Program-made: the position numbers and the translations under genes
The notes under the pieces: model-generated
Told to the model about the DNA's origin: nothing
The model's input: only the letters and a program-made list of their open reading frames with translations
Database searches by the model: none
Shown here: piece by piece, positions 17,824-25,885 of the stretch
How positions within the stretch are numbered: position 1 is the stretch's first letter
Layout: each line of letters opens with the position of its first letter
Origin: an uncultured Lactobacillus sp.
GTDB taxonomy: Bacteria > Bacillota > Bacilli > Lactobacillales > Lactobacillaceae
Direction: 5' to 3'
Length of the DNA stretch: 43,436 nt
NCBI GenBank assembly: GCA_905204935.1
Contig: CAJLBJ010000018.1
Location: forward strand, 1-43,436

Positions 17824-18654
17824 TTATAACAACCGTTGCAAGTGCAATGTAAAATATAAACATTCACTTTCATTTAAATTTTGCTTCGTTTTATTTTGTA
17901 GTAATTCACAGACTTGTACGCTAATCTCATATGCCTTTGGATAGGTCTGCTTTAACATTGTTACAATCTCAGGACTCATCTTTTCATCCGTTAAACCGTT
18001 TTCAATTCTCTCCAAAAAATAATTCAGATGTATCATCAAGCGATCATAATAGTTTTGGTTTTCGGTTGTCCGCTTGATGCCATTGCTTTGTAAAATTGCC
18101 TTGATTTGTTCCAAGATAAAAGCTCTAGTATCTTGATTATTTCCTTCAAATAATGTTTCGCCTTTAGCGTTGATAAACTGCAAGGCAATCCTTGTAATTT
18201 CTTGATCAGGAAATTGTATCCCTAAGCGTTTTTGAATAATTTTTAAAGCATCCATTGCTATTGCAAATTCTTGTTTATGCAACTGTTTTAAATCAGGTAA
18301 TTGAATTTCTTCATAACTGCCTTGATTTAGTTTTTGATAGGCTAAATAAATATGATCTGTCAAGGTTACATAAATATATTCTTGAACCGGAAAAGAATGT
18401 TTATTAATAGCATTTTCGATAATTTCGTAAGTAGTCATGATAAAGTCCAACGGAATATCTTTTAAAAGTGTTGAAAAATTATCTTGTGCTTCTTCATTTT
18501 TTAATAAAAAGACTTTTTCTGCTTGCTCTTCTTTCAATAAATCTCCGCGCTTTTTTTGAAAAGCAATCCCTTTACCCATTAAAACAGCCTGTTTATCTTG
18601 TTGATTACGTGCAATCACGACATTATTATTTAAAAGCTTAATAATGCGATACAT
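17824..18654 (-). CDS. lacT: BglG/LacT-family transcriptional antiterminator
   Basis: A 276-residue RNA-binding regulator. The N-terminal co-antiterminator domain (about 1-55: MYRIIKLLNNNVVIARNQQ...) binds the RAT hairpin; two PRD domains follow (about 65-165 and 172-276) with conserved His residues (such as DHIYLAY and the MIHLNYFLER region) that are phosphorylated by HPr and the EII components. It would let RNA polymerase read through the leader terminator at 18682-18728 when the sugar is present. An upstream in-frame start at 18678 is less likely, because GGGGGGA lies just before the ATG at 18654. First gene of the operon lacT-lacG-lacF-lacE-glycosidase. Confidence 0.93.
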   Translation of the reverse strand: MYRIIKLLNNNVVIARNQQDKQAVLMGKGIAFQKKRGDLLKEEQAEKVFLLKNEEAQDNFSTLLKDIPLDFIMTTYEIIENAINKHSFPVQEYIYVTLTDHIYLAYQKLNQGSYEEIQLPDLKQLHKQEFAIAMDALKIIQKRLGIQFPDQEITRIALQFINAKGETLFEGNNQDTRAFILEQIKAILQSNGIKRTTENQNYYDRLMIHLNYFLERIENGLTDEKMSPEIVTMLKQTYPKAYEISVQVCELLQNKTKQNLNESECLYFTLHLQRLL

Positions 18655-18681
18655 GCTATCCCCCCTTTTTAAAGACAAAAA

Positions 18682-18753
18682 AGACTACAAATAAGCTACA
18701 AGATGTCTCTTGTACCTACTTGTAGTCTCGCCTAATCTTATTAGTCACGATCC
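18682..18753 (-). promoter_or_regulatory. RAT antiterminator site overlapping the leader terminator of the lac operon
   Basis: On the minus strand, 18753-18725 reads GGATCGTGACTAAT, then AAG, then ATTAGGCGAGAC: a 29-base ribonucleic antiterminator of the BglG/LacT type with a CTAAT/ATTAG stem. Its 3' end overlaps the first arm of a terminator (AGACTACAA...TTGTAGTCT, 18728-18682, with an inner TACAAGA/TCTTGTA hairpin) that ends in TTTTTT. The two structures exclude each other, which is the classic layout for LacT control. Confidence 0.9.
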
Positions 18754-18773
18754 ACACTATTTTTAACGAACTC

Positions 18774-18810
18774 AGTATAACATACTCAAAAAAAGATGTA
18801 AACGCTTTTT
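18774..18810 (-). promoter_or_regulatory. lac operon promoter with cre site over the -35 box
   Basis: On the minus strand TTTACA (18802-18797) and TATACT (18779-18774) are 17 bases apart, with TG in front of the -10 box. On the plus strand TGTAAACGCTTTTT (18797-18810) fits the CcpA cre consensus except for its last two bases and covers the -35 box, so carbon catabolite repression is likely. Confidence 0.8.
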
Positions 18811-18921
18811 TCGAATAATTTTTGTTTTATATACATACTTTTAGTTGTTTTTTTGTTGATATATCAGCATTTATCGCTATCAAATTTAATTAATAACTTT
18901 GATTATCTATTAATTTATTAT

Positions 18922-18927
18922 TATAAT
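18922..18927 (+). promoter_or_regulatory. -10 box of the LRR pseudogene
   Basis: TATAAT in a very AT-rich stretch, about 85 bases before the LRR start codon. No good -35 box is visible. A GAGGAGAG ribosome site lies at about 18994-19001. Confidence 0.4.
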
Positions 18928-19012
18928 TTTGCTTGTGACTCGTCAAAAACAGACTAACTTGTTTTGCTGTTTTTTATCTAACAAAAATTTATTGAGGAGA
19001 GAAGAAAATTAC

Positions 19013-19570
19013 ATGTTTTTTAAAAAACTTTTCACGTTATCTGCTATTGCCTGTCTTAGCGCTCCTGTCATTGGACCGTTATTTTCTTTAAATAACGCTT
19101 CGGCTCAAACCATAACTAGCGATCAAAAAGAAATTGCACTTAATGAAAATAACTTTCCTGACCCAGTGTTTAGAAATCTTATCTACAAAAAAGTAGATAC
19201 TAACATGGATTATAAGTTATCTCAAAGTGAGATTAAAAAGGTAACTAGTTTATATGCAAATCCTGGTAATCTTACTGATTTGACTGGGATTGAGTATTTT
19301 ACAGAATTAACTTCTGTTTATTTTGATAACAATCAAATTAGTAAAGCTGATTTTCCAATAATAAAAAATTAGAAAGTCTAATTATTGCCAACAATCGCTT
19401 AACTTCAATTAAACTACCTAATCAAGAAGAAAATACAACACTAAAATACTTAGATGTTTTTGCCAATAAATTAACTTCTTTGGATTTGACTAATCTAAAA
19501 GCTTTAAACTTCTTACATGCCGACGATAATCAGTTAACTTTTCTTGATTTGTCCCATTCACCACTCGATT
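19013..19570 (+). pseudogene. Broken secreted leucine-rich-repeat protein
   Basis: The gene starts with a signal peptide (FFKKLFTLSAIACLSAPVIG, cut near ASA-Q) and a domain NNFPDPVFRNLI...DTNMDYKLSQSEI, typical of the cap of bacterial LRR surface proteins and containing one EF-hand-like loop. LRRs follow (LTDLTGIEYFTELTSVYF). At about 19355 one base seems lost: the first frame ends in a stop at 19370-19372, but the next frame continues with clear repeats (LESLIIANNRLTSIKLP, LKYLDVFANKLTSLDL, LNFLHADDNQLTFLDLSHSPL). At about 19560-19578 the repeat sequence stops and turns into the antisense of kdpB. The gene has therefore lost both its frame and its 3' end. Function of the intact form is unknown, probably adhesion. 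Confidence 0.8.
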
Positions 19571-19577
19571 CCGGACA

Positions 19578-20444
19578 TCGACTCATCCCTGCAATCCCAA
19601 TAGCAGATAGCAAAGCCCCAATTGTCGTTGGTGCCAAACAAACCAATAACGAAATTAACCAAACAATTGAAATCGGATTTTTAAAACCTAAAATTTGTGC
19701 TGATAACTCTGAGTAGGTGAATAACGAAGCTGTTACTAATAAAAAGATTAATGATAAGGCTACTAATAAAATTTCCAAAGCAATTTCATTCGGTGTCTTT
19801 TTACGGTTAGCTCCTTCAACCATTTCAATCATCTTATCTAAAAAACTATGGCCTGCTTCTTGCGTAACTTGAACTACTAACCAATCTGATAAAACGGTCG
19901 TCCCACCCGTTACTGCCGAGCGATCACCACCAGCTTCACGAATAACCGGTGCTGATTCACCCGTAATTGCACTTTCATCAACAGAAGCAGCCCCTTCGAT
20001 GACTTCACCATCGGCAGGAATTTGTTCACCTGCAAACACGACAAACACTTCACCAATCTTTAAATTTGGACCTGCTACATCTTCATAGTTTTCCTTGTTG
20101 CTTGGATCGCTTAACTTATGTGCTAACACGTCTTTTCGTGTTGCCTTTAACGTTTGAGCTTGCGCCTTACCACGACCTTGCGCTATTGATTCGGCAAAGT
20201 TTGAAAAAAGACACGTAAACCATAAAATCAAAGCCACTGCCAAGATAAAACCGCTCGTGACAATTCCATCTTCAATTTTAAATAAACTTAGGCCAAACAA
20301 AACTGTTGTCAAACAAGCCGAAACATATACCATAAACATCACGGGATTTTTCAATTGTTCCTTAAAGGCTAATTTAACAAAGGAAGCTTTGATGGCTTCA
20401 CCTAACATCGCTTTATCAAAAAGCGTATTTTTCTTTGTCTCCAT
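19578..20444 (-). pseudogene. kdpB: Truncated kdpB, K+-transporting ATPase catalytic subunit
   Basis: The first 289 or so residues of KdpB (full length about 680). The actuator motif SAITGESAPVIREAGGDRS is intact and the sequence follows the family through LLVCLAPTTIGALLSAIGIAGMSR. It then changes to an unrelated tail (CPESSGEWDKSRKVN, stop at 19530) that is antisense to the LRR fragment. The phosphorylation motif DKTGT, which should come about 20 residues later, the nucleotide-binding domain and kdpC are all missing. The start ATG has AGGAGTG upstream and lies 26 bp after kdpA. As it stands the pump cannot hydrolyse ATP. This may be a genuine deletion or inversion or an assembly join. Confidence 0.88.
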
Positions 20445-20470
20445 TGCTTATTTCACTCCTGTTTAAAAGC

Positions 20471-22234
20471 CTAACTTAAAAAGTCTGCAATAGGTCCCAA
20501 GGCTAAGGCTGGGAAAAAACTCAAGACCCCAATAATAAAGATGACAATAATCAACAAGATTACGAAGGTTGTATTTGTTGTTGTTAAAGTCCCTGAACTA
20601 GCTGGAGTAATCTTTTGTTTACACATGCTTCCTGCGATTGCCAAAATTCCAAAAATCGATAAATAACGTGCTAGTAACATCACTAAACCTAAGATAACAT
20701 TTAAAGTTGCACTTGGCATAAAGCCAGCAAATGCAGAACCGTTATTGCCACCAGCAGAAGAAAAGGCATATAAGAATTCAGAAAAACCATGTGCACCATT
20801 GTTGGTTAAACTTGCCGTCACATTTGGTAAGACAGCCGCCAAGCCACTACCAATCAAAATCGCTAAAGGCGTTGCCAAGCAGGCTAATATCGCCATTTTC
20901 ATTTCTTTTGGCCCAATCTTTTTACCTAAATACTCAGGTGTTCTACCGACCATCAAGCTGGCGATAAAGACGGTTAGTAACACGAAGCCTAACATGCCAT
21001 ACAAGCCAGAACCAACACCACCAAAGACAACTTCACCTAATTGGATAAACATCATTGGGAGCATTGCAGCCAAAGCACTCATGCTATCCATCGCCGCATT
21101 AACTGCTCCACAGCTTGTTGCGGTTGTTACAACCGCAAAAATTACTGAACTTGCAATCCCAAAACGTGTTTCTTTACCTTCAAGATTTAAATTACCAATT
21201 CCACTGACAACATGGCCCTTGCTTTCAGCCCAAGCACTGATGGCTAAACCAACGATAAAGAGCAATGCCATCGTCAAAAACAAGACATAACCTTCTTTTT
21301 TCTTGCCTAGATAGTTACCAAAAGCAAAACACAACGAAATTGGAATCAAAATCATCGCAGTAACTTCAATCAAATTCGAGATAATATTAGGATTTTCAAA
21401 TGGATGTGCGGCGTTAGTTCCTAATACCCCACCACCATTTGTACCTAGTTGTTTAATCGCAACTTGACTAGCTTGCGCATACAAAGGAATGTGTTGTTTA
21501 GTCAAAATCTGTGCATCTTTAACTTTCTTTCCATCAACCGTTACTTCTTGTTTTTTGACGTCGATCTTCGTATTCAAAATTGCTTGCCCGTTTTTATCAA
21601 CTGCAACAGGTTGTACTAATTTAACTTCCTTAGAACCAGATAAACTTTGTGGTACCCCACACGCTACTAAAGCTAGCGAAGTCACTAAACTCAATGGCAC
21701 CAACAAATACACCATGATACGGATGATATCTTTCCAAAAGTTACCGATTGTTTGACTAGAAGCCTTCTTTAAGCCACGCATCAATGCAAATAACACCGCA
21801 ATCCCAACTGCAGCGGCCAAGAAGTTTTGCACCGTCAAACCAACAATCTGTGCAAATGGACTTAAGGTTACTTCCCCCGAATAACTTTGCCAGTTAGTAT
21901 TGGTTAAAAATGAAGCTGCAGTGTTAAATGCTAATGCAAAAGACATTCCTGGTAAATGTTGTGGATTAAGTGGTAAAACATTTTGGAACATCAAAATTAA
22001 CGTCAATAAGATAAAACCTGCACCAGAAAAAACAAATACCGCTGCCACATATTTTTTCCAGTTCATTTCACTAACATCTAAGCGTAAAAAACGCCAAATA
22101 GACCGTTCAACCGGTCGGAATTTAAGCATCAATTTCGAATCATCATCAATCAATTGACTAATATATTTTCCAAGTGGATAAGCCAACAAAACTGGAATTA
22201 TTAAATATGGAATATATTGGATAATTTCACTCAT
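20471..22234 (-). CDS. kdpA: K+-transporting ATPase subunit A
   Basis: A 587-residue, multi-span membrane protein, the K+ channel-like subunit of the Kdp pump. Selectivity-filter loops are visible: FNTAASFLTNTNWQSYSGE, QLGTNGGGVLGTNAAHPFENP, VTTATSCGAVNAA, and SAGGNNGSAFAG. Length fits the family and no break is seen. Its ATG overlaps the kdpF stop (ATGA). Because kdpB downstream is cut off and kdpC is absent, this subunit is probably without a working partner here. Confidence 0.93.
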   Translation of the reverse strand: MSEIIQYIPYLIIPVLLAYPLGKYISQLIDDDSKLMLKFRPVERSIWRFLRLDVSEMNWKKYVAAVFVFSGAGFILLTLILMFQNVLPLNPQHLPGMSFALAFNTAASFLTNTNWQSYSGEVTLSPFAQIVGLTVQNFLAAAVGIAVLFALMRGLKKASSQTIGNFWKDIIRIMVYLLVPLSLVTSLALVACGVPQSLSGSKEVKLVQPVAVDKNGQAILNTKIDVKKQEVTVDGKKVKDAQILTKQHIPLYAQASQVAIKQLGTNGGGVLGTNAAHPFENPNIISNLIEVTAMILIPISLCFAFGNYLGKKKEGYVLFLTMALLFIVGLAISAWAESKGHVVSGIGNLNLEGKETRFGIASSVIFAVVTTATSCGAVNAAMDSMSALAAMLPMMFIQLGEVVFGGVGSGLYGMLGFVLLTVFIASLMVGRTPEYLGKKIGPKEMKMAILACLATPLAILIGSGLAAVLPNVTASLTNNGAHGFSEFLYAFSSAGGNNGSAFAGFMPSATLNVILGLVMLLARYLSIFGILAIAGSMCKQKITPASSGTLTTTNTTFVILLIIVIFIIGVLSFFPALALGPIADFLS

Positions 22235-22314
22235 TTTTGTTCACCCTCAAATAAAACATAGACTAAATAAAAGAACAATCCGACCGTCACAAGTGCGGTT
22301 AAAGTCGTTATCAT
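22231..22314 (-). CDS. kdpF: KdpF small membrane subunit
   Basis: A 27-residue single-span peptide starting MITTLTALVTVGLFFYLVYV and ending FEGEQK. In Kdp operons a peptide of this size and hydrophobic profile stabilises the KdpABC complex. The ATG at 22314 has AAAGGAGGAAGG directly upstream, and the stop codon overlaps the kdpA ATG. Position, size, ribosome site and coupling make the call firm despite its shortness. Confidence 0.85.
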   Translation of the reverse strand: MITTLTALVTVGLFFYLVYVLFEGEQK

Positions 22315-22351
22315 TTTCCTTCCTCCTTTGATGAATCGCTCTTAATTCACC

Positions 22352-22387
22352 ATTATCCTAACAAGAATGATGTTAAAATGGTGTTAA
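22352..22387 (-). promoter_or_regulatory. kdp promoter with tandem 11-bp direct repeat
   Basis: On the minus strand TTAACACCATT and TTAACATCATT (22387-22377 and 22376-22366) are adjacent copies differing at one base; a -10-like GATAAT follows at 22357-22352. Tandem repeats with 11-base spacing just upstream of a -10 box are typical of OmpR/PhoB-family response regulators, and KdpE is of this family. kdpD/kdpE are not in the window. No c-di-AMP riboswitch is recognisable. Confidence 0.5.
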
Positions 22388-22397
22388 TTCTTAAAAT

Positions 22398-22480
22398 ACA
22401 AAAAACCAAGGTTAACGATATATACCCTCCTTACTGCATTGTCCAGTAAAGAGAGTACACATCATAAACGCTTGGCTTTT
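22398..22480 (-). terminator. Terminator of the GPH symporter gene containing an IS-end-like repeat
   Basis: On the minus strand an outer CCAAG/CTTGG stem with a TTTTTT tail encloses a 14-bp inner stem (TACTCTCTTTACTG with CAGTAAGGAGGGTA, using some G-U pairs). The inner part (22417-22458) is nearly the same as 43212-43253, the sequence just before the transposase-like gene at the right edge, so it looks like a relic of that element's end. Confidence 0.65.
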
Positions 22481-22483
22481 TAT

Positions 22484-24385
22484 CTATGCTTTAATTTTTA
22501 ATACATTTGTAGTCGTATCAACATCTTGATCTTCTACTAACATTTCAATTTGGGCATATTTATTGCTATTGGTAATCGTCACAATTACGGTATCGTCATA
22601 TCCTGCCTTTTTAATAGCTGGATCCCAAAACTCGATTAACAAATCACCCTTCTTAATTCGTTGACCTTCTTCAAAGTAAGTTACAAAACCAGTTCCTTTC
22701 ATGTTAACCGTACCAATTCCGATATGAATTAACATCGTTACGCCATTATCACCTTCGATTCCAACTGCATGTCTTGTTGAAAAAGTTGACCGAATCGTAC
22801 AATCAAATGGCGCATACACACGACCATCACTTGGGATGATTCCAAATCCTTGCCCTAAACTTCCTCTAGCAAAATTGGCATCTTTAACTTCACTTAACGT
22901 AATTACCTTACCTGCAATAGGTGCTGGGATTTCAAGGTCTTGTACTAAAGCTTTGGTTTGCCCATCAACTTTTTTACCCCAAGATTTTTCCAATTCTTCC
23001 ACAATTTGCGCATGTTTTTCTTCGGTTAAAATAACTTTTTTGTAGAAAACAAAGATTGCTAGTAATAAAACAACCGCTGGAAAGGCAAACATCATCAGCT
23101 TAAAGATAAATTTACCATGTTCAGTAATTGTATCTGGTGTAGCCCCAGTAGTCATCCCAGCTAACACGGCGATTTGACCAACAACAGCATTAGAAATTGC
23201 CCCACCTAATTTATCTAACAATGGACGTACTGATAAAGTCAATGATTCATCACGATGACCTAGTTTCCATTGGCCATATTCAACACTATCAGAAATTGTC
23301 ATCAAAACAACTAAGAAAACTAATGGTTGTGGCACAAAGAACAATTCAGCCCCTAAAATTACTAACGGTAACGAAGTGTTAGCCATAGAAAAGACTGCAA
23401 TTCCACAAAGCATTGTTATAATACAACCAAAAAATAAGTTACGACGATTAAATTTGCTTGTTAATTTAGGGAATAAAGACACGGATACTAAACTAATACA
23501 TGTGTTAATCATCTGTAAAACAGAAAAGTATGTTGAGTGTCCTAAAATAAAGGTAAAGTAATATAACACTAATGAGCCTAAAATATTAATTCCGATACAA
23601 TAAAACGCATAGGCTAAAGCTACCCACATTAATTGATCGTTTTTGGTTAAAACCTTGAAAACTTCCTTTACCCCTGCTGTTTGTTCCTTATTTTTACGTA
23701 ATTCAGAATCAACTTCTTTTGTACCTAAACCAACAACAATTGCAGAGATAATACCAACTAATGCAACAATAAATGCAAACCAAAACCAACCACGGTTGTC
23801 GCCAGTACCACCATTTTTATTTAAGGAAAACGCAACAACAATCGGCATAACAATTACACCAACTAGTCCGCCACCGATAGTAGAACCGACACGTGCAAAT
23901 GTCGCTGTTTTTTCACGTTCACGTGAATCAAGAGACAAAGCCGGAATCATCGACCAAAAACCAATATCCTTAAACGAGTAAAAAATGTCTAAAATGATGT
24001 ATAAAATAGCAAAAATAATTAAATATAAAAATGGATTTGTTCGACTTAAGCCACCTAAATCAGTAAACAAAATCAATAAGGTAATTGAACTAATAACCCC
24101 ACCAACAACCACCCAAGGCTTAAAGCGGCCAAAACGTGTATTTGTTCTATCGATAGCGTTACCAATAAATGGATCAATAATAAGTTCTACAATTCGTAAA
24201 GCAGCAATTACCAATGTCACATAACTAATCATGCGATCGTTTTGAGCTTGATTTCCTGTATTAAATAAATGTGTGGTAACAAACATGATAAAGTATCCAG
24301 ATAAAGCTCCGTAAAACATATCGTTACCAAAAGCACCAAATGCATAGGACAAACGTGCTGTTATATTTTTTTGTGTTTTTTCCAT
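22484..24385 (-). CDS. GPH-family sugar:cation symporter with C-terminal EIIA domain (LacS/RafP type)
   Basis: A 633-residue galactoside-type permease. Residues about 1-460 form the 12-span GPH/MelB domain ([23 protein letters not shown], the [22 protein letters not shown] motif after segment 2, and [16 protein letters not shown]). Residues about 490-633 form an EIIA-Glc-like domain with [17 protein letters not shown], whose His is the phosphorylation site that HPr uses to tune transport. This architecture is known from LacS and raffinose carriers, so lactose, galactose or raffinose-type sugars are likely. An upstream in-frame start (24436) is less likely than the ATG at 24385 with AGAAGG 9 bases before it. 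The LacI-type gene diverges from it. Confidence 0.87.
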   Translation of the reverse strand: MEKTQKNITARLSYAFGAFGNDMFYGALSGYFIMFVTTHLFNTGNQAQNDRMISYVTLVIAALRIVELIIDPFIGNAIDRTNTRFGRFKPWVVVGGVISSITLLILFTDLGGLSRTNPFLYLIIFAILYIILDIFYSFKDIGFWSMIPALSLDSREREKTATFARVGSTIGGGLVGVIVMPIVVAFSLNKNGGTGDNRGWFWFAFIVALVGIISAIVVGLGTKEVDSELRKNKEQTAGVKEVFKVLTKNDQLMWVALAYAFYCIGINILGSLVLYYFTFILGHSTYFSVLQMINTCISLVSVSLFPKLTSKFNRRNLFFGCIITMLCGIAVFSMANTSLPLVILGAELFFVPQPLVFLVVLMTISDSVEYGQWKLGHRDESLTLSVRPLLDKLGGAISNAVVGQIAVLAGMTTGATPDTITEHGKFIFKLMMFAFPAVVLLLAIFVFYKKVILTEEKHAQIVEELEKSWGKKVDGQTKALVQDLEIPAPIAGKVITLSEVKDANFARGSLGQGFGIIPSDGRVYAPFDCTIRSTFSTRHAVGIEGDNGVTMLIHIGIGTVNMKGTGFVTYFEEGQRIKKGDLLIEFWDPAIKKAGYDDTVIVTITNSNKYAQIEMLVEDQDVDTTTNVLKIKA

Positions 24386-24404
24386 AAGTCCCAACCTTCT
24401 TTTC

Positions 24405-24417
24405 TGTTTACTAAACA
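24405..24417. promoter_or_regulatory. LacI-family operator in the symporter leader
   Basis: TGTTTACTAAACA is a perfect palindrome around a central C, about 20 bases upstream of the symporter start codon. Related copies occur at 24543 and 24571. Confidence 0.55.
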
Positions 24418-24516
24418 TAAACCAGGTTTCCAGCAAATGTTTTCTTTCACAAAAAAAGCGTCTCTAAACTTTAACCCCTTTCATTTTACAGAAGAAAAAC
24501 ATTTTAGCATATCAAC

Positions 24517-24580
24517 ATTATACAAATAATAAAAACCTGTTTTGTTTACTAAATATTACATATTTTATAGTAAACGTTTA
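24517..24580 (-). promoter_or_regulatory. Symporter promoter region with two further operators
   Basis: On the minus strand a TATAAT lies at 24522-24517. TGTTTACTAAATA (24543-24555, one mismatch to the site at 24405) covers the expected -35 region and TAAACGTTTA (24571-24580) is a perfect palindrome with a central CG, as in LacI-family and cre sites. The arrangement suits repression by the divergent LacI-family protein or by CcpA. Confidence 0.5.
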
Positions 24581-24633
24581 TCAAAAAATAGTCAAGCGTT
24601 TTCTTTCTTTTTTTACACTTGTTTAGTTATTTT

Positions 24634-24642
24634 TGCTATAAT
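24634..24642 (+). promoter_or_regulatory. Extended -10 promoter of the LacI-family gene
   Basis: TGCTATAAT is an extended -10 element about 34 bases before the ATG. A TTTACA at 24612-24617 is at a loose 19-base spacing. Confidence 0.65.
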
Positions 24643-24675
24643 GATAGTAACAAATTTAATTACAGGTGATTTTTC

Positions 24676-25695
24676 ATGGCTAGTATTCGCGATATCGCTA
24701 AAATTGCCGGGGTTTCTCCCGCTACTGTTTCACGCGTCTTAAACAAAGATGAATCTTTTTCTGTTTCCGAGGCAACTAAACAAAAGATTTTTAAAATTGC
24801 TAAAGAACATAACTATACGCGCTCAAATAGCAATCGTTTAGTTAAAACAAACATCCCTGAAGTAAACATCATCGTTATTTCAGCTCTTTCTAAAGAAGAC
24901 GAACGCAACGACCCTTACTTTGGTGCTATTCGTTTAGGGCTAGAAGAACAAGCTGCACATTTTCATATTTCTCAATTAAAATTTACTCGGATTAGTGATG
25001 ACAACCTAATTGAAATTGATTTAGAAAAATATAACGCGCTCATTTTAATCGGTTCATTTGCCGAAGATACCCTATCCTTTTTATACAACAGCAATCCTAA
25101 CCTGGTTGTTATCGATGATTATCGCTATTTCAACGATTTTGATGTTATTCGTAACGATTTTGAACAGCAAACCAAGCAAATTTTACAATCGCTCAAGCAA
25201 CAAGGCCATAAGCGTATCGCCTTTATCGGCGGTAAAATCAACACTGTTGACCTAAAAGGAAAAACAAAAGAAGTCTTCCAAGATATTCGCGAAATTGCGT
25301 ATCGTGAATGGATGAGTTCACATGATTTGCCTTTAGGCATCTTTAATTCGGAATGGACTATCGAAAGTGGCATTGCTGCAACAAAAGAGCTTTTAGCTAG
25401 CGACTATCATCCTAGCGCTTTAATCACGGCTAACGATCCTTTAGCAATCGGTGCTTATCGTGTTATTCAACAACACGGCTTAAAGATACCAGAAGACATT
25501 AGCATTGTTAGCTTTGATGATATCAGTGTTTCTGCTTATCTGGTGCCTTCACTTTCTTCTGTTCATCCTCCAAGCGAAGAAATGGGCCGTGAAGCAATCC
25601 GCCTTATCTTAGAACGAATTTTATTTGGACGCACAACTCCTGTTCAAATCATCTTACCGTCTCATCTTATTAGACGTGAAAGTTTTAGCAATTAA
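24676..25695 (+). CDS. LacI/GalR-family transcriptional regulator
   Basis: A 339-residue repressor. The N-terminal helix-turn-helix ASIRDIAKIAGVSPATVSRVLNKD is classic LacI/GalR. Residues about 60-339 form the periplasmic-binding-like effector domain, ending SHLIRRES. It diverges from the LacS-type symporter, with three palindromes of its operator class in the 290-bp gap, so it most probably represses that gene and responds to the transported sugar. A GGTG ribosome site lies before the ATG; the N-terminal motif fits this start. A terminator follows at 25747. Confidence 0.9.
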   Translation: MASIRDIAKIAGVSPATVSRVLNKDESFSVSEATKQKIFKIAKEHNYTRSNSNRLVKTNIPEVNIIVISALSKEDERNDPYFGAIRLGLEEQAAHFHISQLKFTRISDDNLIEIDLEKYNALILIGSFAEDTLSFLYNSNPNLVVIDDYRYFNDFDVIRNDFEQQTKQILQSLKQQGHKRIAFIGGKINTVDLKGKTKEVFQDIREIAYREWMSSHDLPLGIFNSEWTIESGIAATKELLASDYHPSALITANDPLAIGAYRVIQQHGLKIPEDISIVSFDDISVSAYLVPSLSSVHPPSEEMGREAIRLILERILFGRTTPVQIILPSHLIRRESFSN

Positions 25696-25746
25696 AAATG
25701 CTTTATTTAATTTTGGGACTACTAAAAAAACGAGCTGTACAACTTT

Positions 25747-25782
25747 TAGGACTGATAGACTTTCTAGCAGTCCTATTTTTTT
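25747..25782 (+). terminator. Terminator of the LacI-family gene
   Basis: TAGGACTG and CAGTCCTA form an 8-bp stem around ATAGACTTTCTAG, followed by TTTTTTT. Confidence 0.85.
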
Positions 25783-25831
25783 ACCAAAAATCAACTAACT
25801 AAAACTGTAGAACTTTTCTTATATACATAAC

Positions 25832-25868
25832 AAAAAACCTTCTTACTTTCTAGCAGTAAGAAGGTTTA
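25832..25868. terminator. Terminator of the M60/cohesin operon
   Basis: AAACCTTCTTACT and AGTAAGAAGGTTT pair across TTCTAGC; the minus strand continues with TTTTTTG. It shares the 13 bases ACTTTCTAGCAGT with the neighbouring terminator of the LacI-family gene. Confidence 0.85.
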
Positions 25869-25885
25869 AATATTAGCCTAAAGTT

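Noticed and set aside
19578..19716. C-terminal part of the + strand frame after the LRR segment as coding
   Set aside because: It is the exact antisense of kdpB codons, so the frame there is accidental.
20745..21290. 181-codon open frame on the + strand opposite kdpA
   Set aside because: It lies wholly antisense to a well-conserved kdpA, has a low-complexity Lys/Pro-rich composition, and no ribosome site or family motif.
22315..22400. c-di-AMP (ydaO) riboswitch before kdpF
   Set aside because: The region is under 100 bases and shows none of the expected conserved helices; the direct repeat suits a protein regulator better.
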